6,974 nt of DNA from a bacterium. GTDB taxonomy: Bacteria; Patescibacteriota; Gracilibacteria; JAUYGZ01. The notes under the pieces were generated by a model. It saw only the letters and a list, made by a program, of their open reading frames with translations, was not told where the DNA came from and searched no databases. The DNA lies in contig JAUYKR010000037.1 in assembly GCA_030699855.1 (NCBI GenBank), positions 1 through 6,974 on the forward strand. The letters run 5' to 3'. Both the position numbers and the translations under genes were made by a program. Of this stretch, positions 1-5,481 are shown piece after piece. The stretch's first letter is position 1; each line of letters starts with the position of its first letter.

Positions 1-1600
1 TTCACTTCTCGGGCTCCTTTTTATAGGGGTTACTATTGCTGCCGAGCCGGTGATCAAGCTCTACGATCAGGTTTTGACTTTGCCGGGTTGCAGCTTAACC
101 GGTTCTGATTCCTGCGCGCTGCTGGACGGAGACGGACAGCAGAGTGTGCTGAAGAAAACAGTCCGATTGCAGCGCTTTGTTCCCGGCGGAGGCTACTTGT
201 CGGTCTTTTTCCGCGATCAGGATGAGCGCAGCAATGAGCACGGCGGTTTCGTGCCCGACACCTTATTTTTCCAGCGGCTTTCCGGCGAGCGGGTGGAGCT
301 TCGCGACGGTCTACAGGTGTTTGAGCGTGGCAATCTGGTGGCTGAATTTGACCAGCCTTACACCAGCAGTCATCGCGAGCAGATCAATTATGAATTCGTT
401 TTCTATTATCTGCCCCACTCCGAACAAGAAAAGCAGCGCTTGTTACTCCTGATTCAGGATGATGAGCAAGATTTTTCCACTTACAAGCGCCAAAGTGAAC
501 GAGATATTCAGCCGCTCTGCACCGCCGTGCGCGGGCAGCCCAGAACTCCTTACGGTTGTGCCGGTGGCACTTCAACCGGATCCGGTACGGCTTCTCAAAC
601 CTCTCCGGGTGACTTCGTCAGCAATCCGGCGGAGCTTCCCGAGCTTGATTTTTCCGGCAAGGCTTCGCGGGCTCCGGAGCTGACCATTCGCGACGACGAA
701 CGTTTGGTTTTTATCGGCCAGCCGGTCATGCTTCACCTCGATCAGGTGGTGGATCCGGACGGCAAATGCGGTTTTTTCAAATTCGAGTGGAAAAAACCGG
801 CCAGTCTGCAGGCTTCCGATGTTTCCGTTGATCCGCGTCTCGGTGATCTTTCCTTCACGCCGCTCAATGAAGGCTCCTTCACTATCCGCGTGCGAGCGGA
901 GGAAGTGTGTGGAGCGGTGGTGGGTAATAAGGTGTCGCCATTTTCCAACGTGAGAGTGATCGTCAACGACAAGGCCACCGCTTTTTCGGATCTGCGCTAT
1001 GCGCCGGGGCTGCAGGGTTACGTCTACGACCTCTACCACTTGGGGGTGATGAAGGGCTACTCGGACGGAACCATGCGTCCCAACGCCGCCATCAATCGGG
1101 CGGAATTTCTTAAAATGATCTTCGAAACGCTTAAGTACAACATTGGTGACCAAGTGTATTCGCCGCGCTATCCCGATGTGCTCCCTACCCACTGGTTTGC
1201 CAAATATGTTCACCAGGCTGACGTCTTGGGCGTGGTCAAAGGCTATGCCGACGGGCGTTTTCATCCTTCGCGCACGGTGAACTTGGCCGAAGCCCTCAAA
1301 ATGGCCATGCACTTTACCACCATCGAAATCAAAGATTCATTGGAGTTTCTCTTCGGTGACGTCGACTACCGCGACTGGTACAGTCGCTACGTACAGACCG
1401 CCTATCGCGAGGGGATTTTGGAAGATATCCAGCCGGGCAGCAACGTCTTTCCTGGCCAACCGCTCACCCGAGCCAAGGCCGCTCAAATCATCGTCCGTAC
1501 TCTTCTCCATCCGGTCAATCGCATCAACCAGGCCAACAAGGACGTGCTCCGGCGGGTGGACGAGTTTCAGGATTTTAGCACCTGGAATCCTCAGAATTGA
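1..1600 (+). CDS. Secreted protein with Ig/PKD-like domain and three C-terminal SLH repeats (5' end outside window)
   Basis: Probable cell-surface protein held to the envelope by S-layer-homology (SLH) repeats; what its N-terminal region does is unknown. The frame is open to the left edge (first full codon at position 2). The codons before the GTG at 50 encode a hydrophobic run, LLGLLFIGVTIAA, followed by E-P, which looks like a signal peptide h-region and cleavage site. The true start therefore lies outside the window, and GTG 50 is not the start. Counting from GTG 50: a beta-rich N-terminal region at about 1-165, a Gly/Ser/Thr-rich linker at 171-188, an Ig/PKD-like domain at about 208-308 (with DPDG at 235-238), then SLH repeats at about 312-360, 374-422 and 436-488. 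The repeats carry the usual FSD/YPD/FGD openings and GY-DG-F/M-P cores. The ligand motif is intact only in the first repeat (INRAE); the others read VNLAE and LTRAK. The paired cysteines (14/22, 157/170, 240/287) would suit an exported protein. It ends in TGA, 10 bases before the next gene. The SLH call is firm; the Ig/PKD call is tentative. Confidence 0.9.
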   Translation, partial: SLLGLLFIGVTIAAEPVIKLYDQVLTLPGCSLTGSDSCALLDGDGQQSVLKKTVRLQRFVPGGGYLSVFFRDQDERSNEHGGFVPDTLFFQRLSGERVELRDGLQVFERGNLVAEFDQPYTSSHREQINYEFVFYYLPHSEQEKQRLLLLIQDDEQDFSTYKRQSERDIQPLCTAVRGQPRTPYGCAGGTSTGSGTASQTSPGDFVSNPAELPELDFSGKASRAPELTIRDDERLVFIGQPVMLHLDQVVDPDGKCGFFKFEWKKPASLQASDVSVDPRLGDLSFTPLNEGSFTIRVRAEEVCGAVVGNKVSPFSNVRVIVNDKATAFSDLRYAPGLQGYVYDLYHLGVMKGYSDGTMRPNAAINRAEFLKMIFETLKYNIGDQVYSPRYPDVLPTHWFAKYVHQADVLGVVKGYADGRFHPSRTVNLAEALKMAMHFTTIEIKDSLEFLFGDVDYRDWYSRYVQTAYREGILEDIQPGSNVFPGQPLTRAKAAQIIVRTLLHPVNRINQANKDVLRRVDEFQDFSTWNPQN

Positions 1601-1610
1601 TAGGGTATTT

Positions 1611-1988
1611 ATGAAAACCGTTCCCGTTTCTTTGCGGCGCTGGTTCTTGTTCCATTTCGCGATAGACATGCTGTTTGGCATTCCCCTGATGATTGCTCCA
1701 GGTTTTCTTTTTGATCTGTTCGGGATAGCCGGTGAAAATTTTCTGATGGCGCGTATGGTGGGAGCGGCACTGATCGGTATTGGTGGTGCTTCTCTCGTCG
1801 TTCACAGAGCTGGGACGGAAGTTTTTCTGGCGCTTCTTAATCTTAAATTGATCTGGGCAAGCTCGGCGCTGGTGGCGATCGGTTTGTCGATCTGGGAGGG
1901 CGGTCCGCAGATCTTCTGGTTGTTCTTTGCGATCTTCGCGGGGTTTTGGCTGGTGTGGGGGTATTATCGGATGAGAATGTGGGGGTGA
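1611..1988 (+). CDS. Small four-helix integral membrane protein, function unknown
   Basis: A 125-residue, very hydrophobic protein with four likely transmembrane helices at about 11-38, 45-65, 71-93 and 100-119, separated by short loops. The N-terminus (MKTVPVSLRR) is basic and the C-terminus (YYRMRMWG) also carries positive charge; with an even number of helices, both ends probably face the cytoplasm. I see no catalytic motif. Size and layout recall small DoxX-like or other four-helix membrane proteins of unknown role, but I do not recognise the family. The ATG at 1611 is chosen because it opens directly on this pattern and lies 10 bases after the SLH gene's stop; the same frame stays open upstream only as an overlap with that gene. 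An AGGG at 1602-1605 is a weak possible ribosome binding site. The spacing suggests co-transcription with the SLH gene, so a role at the envelope is possible but inferred. Confidence 0.82.
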   Translation: MKTVPVSLRRWFLFHFAIDMLFGIPLMIAPGFLFDLFGIAGENFLMARMVGAALIGIGGASLVVHRAGTEVFLALLNLKLIWASSALVAIGLSIWEGGPQIFWLFFAIFAGFWLVWGYYRMRMWG

Positions 1989-1995
1989 TAAGGGC

Positions 1996-2023
1996 TTGTA
2001 TGAGCTGAAAGATGAGGTATAAT
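1996..2023 (+). promoter_or_regulatory. Sigma70-type promoter for the tandem paralog pair
   Basis: A perfect TATAAT -10 hexamer lies at 2018-2023. TTGTAT at 1996-2001 (three of six matches to TTGACA, including TTG) sits 16 bases upstream as the -35 element. It falls in the 57-base gap between the membrane protein gene and the first paralog. Transcription would start near 2028-2030, leaving a leader of only about 16-18 bases, pyrimidine-rich and without a Shine-Dalgarno sequence. The match and placement are seen; promoter activity is inferred. Confidence 0.6.
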
Positions 2024-2045
2024 AGACACCTTTTTTGGTTTCTTC

Positions 2046-2867
2046 ATGCCTGATTTTCGGGAAAAGGCCGGGGTCGTTACAGCTCATATTCGTGAAGCGG
2101 ACACTTTCGTTTGTCGCTACGCTAGGGGAGCTCTAGCTCGAAACAAGATGCTTTTCGCTCCGGTGCATTCTGACCTAGGAAAAAGATCGGGTTTGATGGC
2201 CAGGGTGCTGGACAAGTTTCGTCGAGAAGCGCGATCTGCTCTTTTGCTGGTGATGCCGGAGGATCCGAGGACTCACGAGGGAGCTTTTGAGTTGGTGAAG
2301 GAGGTTTTGGTTTACGCCGGCCTTGATTCTGTTTTGGAACAGGCACTTGATCGATATGAGCGAAAGGTACAGGTGAGCATGCTTAATGATGATGAGCTGA
2401 TCCATAGCGTTATCAATGGGGTGCGAGGGTATGTCAGAGATCGTATTGATCGGCAGCTTCCCAGTCTGGCTGAGCAGCATGATATGATTTTTAGATTAGG
2501 CAGGGGCCGTGAAGTGGTGGCGACCGCAATGAGTCCACTGTATACTCCTGATTTTGCTCGTTATTTTCCGCATTTAGTGTTGGCCTTAATTGATGCGCGA
2601 GAAGTTTTTGGAGCTCAACAAGCTGGTGGCGATGTTCTAGATGGTACTCGTCGAGCTTTCATGAATCCATGTAACGCGGTTGCTACAACTTTTGAAGGCT
2701 CTCCACTGACTTATGATAGCAATACGGTATATGCCATGCAGGGTGAGGTTGGCGGTCGGCAATTATCACGACGGTTTCAGGATCATCGGGCTCGGGGGAT
2801 AGCTGTTGACAGAGGAGATCGGGTTGTGGAACTTGATCCGAGCGATGCACACATTGTTGATTTGTAA
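2046..2867 (+). CDS. Unrecognised soluble protein, first of a tandem paralogous pair (paralog A)
   Basis: A 273-residue protein of no family I recognise, with no signal peptide or membrane segment, so probably cytosolic. It aligns over nearly its whole length with the protein of the next gene, with about 80 identical positions counted by eye (near 30%) and few gaps. Shared blocks are REK (5-7), HI..A.TF.C (14-23), AL.R...LFAP (29-39), VMP.D...HE.AFE (69-82), LPSL (138-141), TAM..LY...FAR..PH (160-176), TRRA (201-204), NP.N (207-210) and TYD..TVYA..GE (222-234). The N-terminal half looks largely helical. The C-terminal tail after about 235 is charged (RRFQDHRARG) and diverges. The ATG at 2046 is supported by the promoter just upstream and by the matching N-terminus of the paralog; both begin Met-Pro. 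The leader has no Shine-Dalgarno sequence. I see no nucleotide-binding loop, metal cluster or known active site; the conserved His77-Glu78 and Arg202-Arg203 are the polar residues to consider first. Confidence 0.85.
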   Translation: MPDFREKAGVVTAHIREADTFVCRYARGALARNKMLFAPVHSDLGKRSGLMARVLDKFRREARSALLLVMPEDPRTHEGAFELVKEVLVYAGLDSVLEQALDRYERKVQVSMLNDDELIHSVINGVRGYVRDRIDRQLPSLAEQHDMIFRLGRGREVVATAMSPLYTPDFARYFPHLVLALIDAREVFGAQQAGGDVLDGTRRAFMNPCNAVATTFEGSPLTYDSNTVYAMQGEVGGRQLSRRFQDHRARGIAVDRGDRVVELDPSDAHIVDL

Positions 2868-2877
2868 ATATTCTGTT

Positions 2878-3705
2878 ATGCCAGAAATTTCTCCAAGAGA
2901 AAAAATTTCCGTGATCAAGCATCATATTGCTACGGCTCCTACTTTTCCCTGTGTGATGGGAAGGAAAGCATTGGAGCGCGATCAGCTTTTGTTTGCGCCG
3001 CTGTCGGAAGATCCGGATAGATTTATTGCCGGAGTGCTCAAAGCCTTGCATGTATTCCGAAAAAGAGCCCTTCAGTCTTTGATTTATGTGATGCCCAAAG
3101 ACGAGCCAAGTCATGAGGCAGCTTTTGAGCAAGTCAGGCGAGTAATCAGGATCTTAGCTTTTCAGGAGACTCTGGAAAGTTTGTGCAGACATCAAGGTGT
3201 TGATCGAGCTCAGTTGCTGAATAACACTCCACAGTTGGCCTTGATGGTAGGGCTGGTACTGGATGTCCTGACGGAGACGGTAGATGGATGGCTTCCCTCA
3301 CTGGATGATCAAGGTACATCGGCGATTATTACCCTTCCTGGTGGCGTTGAGTACACCATGACGGCGATGGGGAACCTCTACCGAGAAACTTTTGCCAGGT
3401 TTTTGCCTCACCAGGTCCTACTGTTGGTGTCGCAAAAGGTTGTGAACCAATTACTGAGACATCGCCCCCCCGATCTTGAAAAGACTCGACGGGCAACGGT
3501 AACTAATCCTGCGAATGTGGTTCACGTGGATCACTTGAGAAGAGAGCAGACTACCTATGATTTGGGGACAGTTTATGCCCTGGAAGGGGAGAGGGGTTAT
3601 CAACAAATGCTGAGGCGAAGAGGAGACAGCCCCGAGGGGGTGATGGAATACGATCTTCATACAGGCAATGTCCTCCCTTACGAGGGTGGAGAGACACCTA
3701 CTTAG
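2878..3705 (+). CDS. Unrecognised soluble protein, second of a tandem paralogous pair (paralog B)
   Basis: A 275-residue paralog of the preceding gene's product, of no family I recognise and without signal peptide or membrane segments. Most conserved blocks align at a constant offset of two residues: REK (7-9), HI..A.TF.C (16-25), AL.R...LFAP (31-41), VMP.D...HE.AFE (71-84), LPSL (139-142), TAM..LY...FAR..PH (162-178), TRRA (203-206), NP.N (210-213) and TYD..TVYA..GE (226-238). The ATG at 2878 is chosen over an in-frame TTG at 2806. It makes the N-terminus (MPEIS...) match that of the paralog and avoids a 62-base overlap. The gene starts 10 bases after the stop of paralog A and has no promoter-like spacing of its own, so the two are almost certainly one transcript. 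There is no Shine-Dalgarno sequence, so translation may be coupled to paralog A or leader-independent. The divergence indicates an old duplication with both copies kept, perhaps as subunits of a hetero-oligomer; that is inference. Confidence 0.85.
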   Translation: MPEISPREKISVIKHHIATAPTFPCVMGRKALERDQLLFAPLSEDPDRFIAGVLKALHVFRKRALQSLIYVMPKDEPSHEAAFEQVRRVIRILAFQETLESLCRHQGVDRAQLLNNTPQLALMVGLVLDVLTETVDGWLPSLDDQGTSAIITLPGGVEYTMTAMGNLYRETFARFLPHQVLLLVSQKVVNQLLRHRPPDLEKTRRATVTNPANVVHVDHLRREQTTYDLGTVYALEGERGYQQMLRRRGDSPEGVMEYDLHTGNVLPYEGGETPT

Positions 3706-3753
3706 AGAATGATGAAGGAGAACTAAAATTTCCGCCCACCTTAGTCCCTGTTG

Positions 3754-4485
3754 TTACTCTCTCCAATTCACCTTCACGTACTCGCGTTTGATCTCAAGTT
3801 CAACGAAGGTCTGGGTTTCCCACTTGCTGGAAATGAAAACCAGATATAAGGGCTGGCTCACTGCTTCCACTCCCGTGCTCCTATCGGAATCAACGTCGTA
3901 GAAATTCCGGAGGGTTCTTTTGCCAATGATGGCATGCCCACGCATCTCAACTTCATTAAATCTGCTTTCGCCACTGACGTCGTAGTGCCAATAGTTTGGG
4001 GAATCATAGGAAAGCAGAATTTCCCTATCGGGGTTTGATGAAACTTCTGCCATTCCGGTATTCCGGAACCCGGGTAGAAGATCTTTTGGGTTGCCCTGAG
4101 CGGCCAGGGCATAAGTGTCGTCATCGAAGGAGGCGTTGACGAGCACTCCCATCGGTTCGGATAGCTCAAAGACCATGCTGAATTCTTCTTTATTCAAAGT
4201 CACCTCATGATTCATGGGTTCTATCAGGTATCCGTCTTGTTCGAAGCGAACATGGAAATTTTTCTCGACAGGGGGAAGTTTCTGAGCCTCGTCACGCAAT
4301 GGCTGCGAAATTGATTCTAGGCTTTGTTCAGCCGGAGGGCCTAAATAATATTCCCGTAGGGTATCGATTTGAGTGCCGAAAAAGGCAGCTAGAAAAATCA
4401 GCCAGCCCCATTTTTTCAGGAGCATTTTTGTCTGGTTCATCCAACGCTCATAAAAGGTGTTTTTTTGTATGAAATCGCCGTTCAT
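3754..4485 (-). CDS. Membrane-anchored protein with beta-rich exported domain, function unknown
   Basis: A 243-residue protein of no family I recognise. A basic stretch (KMLLKK, 20-25) precedes one hydrophobic segment at about 26-40 (WGWLIFLAAFFGTQI), best read as an uncleaved N-terminal anchor. It is followed by a Pro/Glu/Gln-rich spacer to about 75. The remaining roughly 165 residues are rich in aromatic, acidic and beta-favouring residues, suggesting a beta-sandwich-like domain outside the membrane. I see no cysteine and no catalytic motif. DVDSDRS (197-203) recalls an acidic calcium-binding loop, but weakly. The ATG at 4485 lies 11 bases after the stop of the upstream secreted-protein gene. 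The frame is open further, to 4545, but that start would overlap the neighbour. ATGs at 4440 and 4425 are also possible and keep the anchor. No Shine-Dalgarno sequence precedes any of them. Its position suggests co-transcription with the FG-GAP-like gene and perhaps a shared role at the cell surface. Confidence 0.78.
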   Translation of the reverse strand: MNGDFIQKNTFYERWMNQTKMLLKKWGWLIFLAAFFGTQIDTLREYYLGPPAEQSLESISQPLRDEAQKLPPVEKNFHVRFEQDGYLIEPMNHEVTLNKEEFSMVFELSEPMGVLVNASFDDDTYALAAQGNPKDLLPGFRNTGMAEVSSNPDREILLSYDSPNYWHYDVSGESRFNEVEMRGHAIIGKRTLRNFYDVDSDRSTGVEAVSQPLYLVFISSKWETQTFVELEIKREYVKVNWRE

Positions 4486-4496
4486 CGGGGTGTTGT

Positions 4497-5450
4497 TTAT
4501 CTGCACTTCAGCCCTTGCGGAAGCCCAATCGAAGAATCCGTGCACATTGGCCCGGGGGTAAATCCGTTGCCGGTATTGTAAAGGATGAAATGAATGCCGG
4601 TCTCGAATCCCGTCCAGGTATCAAGAAAGTAGTTATCGGACGTAATGGCCCGATACCTTCCCTTGACACTCGTGCTGAGAATGACGTCGGAGAGTCCGTC
4701 GCCATTCATGTCCATAAGCTCCGGCATATATTGCCGGATTTGCGAACTGGTTGTATTCAGATAAATGGGATTTCTGGGCGTGTAGTAGCCGTTGAATCGA
4801 ATGGTATCCATGACGGAAGTTGAACCATTCCAGCCGGCTGAATTGGCATAAAAATATTGCTGAATCGACCATATGTGGGGATTTTCGCTGCCGGTATAAC
4901 TCATGTCCGCGCAGTCGCCGTAATAATAGTATTCCTGAACGCCATATCCGTAGTTGGTGTGGATGCATTTATACACCACTTGATATCCAGAACCCCTTTT
5001 GATGGCTACGAATTGCATCAGATTTATTGATCCATTCAGGTTGTGTGCTCCGCCTACCGTGAAGCGTTTTGAATACTCGCTGCCATCACTGGTCATTTTG
5101 GAATACATCAGATCCGGTAAATTATCGCCGTTGAGGTCTATGGTTATGGGTCGGTATTCAAAGATGGTGTTTCTGGGGTCATCCGTTTCGTTGATCGTCC
5201 GCTGCTGAAAAATCTCGAAGGGCATCAGGTAGACATTCCCGTTAAAGTCCCTCATTTTTCTCGACTTTGGCCAATTTCGCCAGTCGTCCATCACAGCCTG
5301 GACGTCGGTGACGATCAGGGCTTCGTCGAAGAAGCTGAGCAGATTTGAGATCCATTGTTTGGTTTCGCCGGTGAATAGCTCCGCGTTTTTACCGAGGATC
5401 AGGGAGCTGACGATGATGCCGACGGCGATAACCTTGAGCAATCGTTTCAT
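4497..5450 (-). CDS. Secreted protein with two FG-GAP/VCBS-type calcium-binding repeats
   Basis: A 317-residue exported protein. The start MKRLLK followed by VIAVGIIVSSLILG (to about 20) is a signal peptide or N-terminal anchor. This fixes the start at 5450 rather than the in-frame ATG at 5504, which would add 18 polar residues and overlap the argS stop. Two copies of a DxNGDxxxD loop are visible, IDLNGDNLPDLMY (104-116) and MDMNGDGLSDVIL (246-258). This is the acidic signature of FG-GAP/VCBS repeats, which form calcium-binding beta-propeller blades in integrin alpha chains and in SpvB/Tc-toxin/Rhs-type proteins. YNTGNGF near 291-297 matches the strand that often follows such loops. The middle is rich in Tyr, Asn, Gly and Ser; cysteines lie at 162, 180, 303 and 316. 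Propeller proteins usually carry more repeats, so this is a short or degenerate member, or a partial domain. It begins 31 bases after argS ends and is followed 11 bases later by a membrane-anchored protein gene. The substrate or partner is unknown. Confidence 0.82.
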   Translation of the reverse strand: MKRLLKVIAVGIIVSSLILGKNAELFTGETKQWISNLLSFFDEALIVTDVQAVMDDWRNWPKSRKMRDFNGNVYLMPFEIFQQRTINETDDPRNTIFEYRPITIDLNGDNLPDLMYSKMTSDGSEYSKRFTVGGAHNLNGSINLMQFVAIKRGSGYQVVYKCIHTNYGYGVQEYYYYGDCADMSYTGSENPHIWSIQQYFYANSAGWNGSTSVMDTIRFNGYYTPRNPIYLNTTSSQIRQYMPELMDMNGDGLSDVILSTSVKGRYRAITSDNYFLDTWTGFETGIHFILYNTGNGFTPGPMCTDSSIGLPQGLKCR

Positions 5451-5481
5451 GGGAGGGGTTGACACTGAGGCGATAAGTATC

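Noticed and set aside
572..1312. 246-residue open frame on the minus strand opposite the SLH gene
   Set aside because: It is antisense to a well-supported coding region, His/Arg-rich with no recognisable domain, and typical of a shadow frame in GC-rich DNA.
2806..2877. TTG-initiated extension of paralog B by 24 residues
   Set aside because: It would overlap paralog A by 62 bases, and the alignment of the two proteins starts at the Met-Pro of ATG 2878.
3685..3698. GGTG-GAGAGA-CACC hairpin near the end of paralog B
   Set aside because: It is a four-base stem inside the coding sequence with no T tract after it.
3719..3748. Inverted repeat AGAACTAA / TTAGTCCC between the convergent gene sets, a possible shared terminator
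   Set aside because: Only five base pairs are perfect on the + strand; on the - strand the stem needs two G-U pairs, the loop is 14 bases and no T tract follows. This is too weak to call.
4486..4545. ATG 4545 as start of the membrane-anchored protein
   Set aside because: The extra 20 codons lie within the 3' end of the upstream gene in another frame; ATG 4485 sits cleanly after that gene's stop.
4497..4545. Frameshift joining the FG-GAP-like protein to the anchored protein as one broken gene
   Set aside because: The downstream protein has its own basic segment and membrane anchor soon after its start, and the upstream protein ends after a complete NTGNGF-type strand. Two separate genes explain the sequence better.
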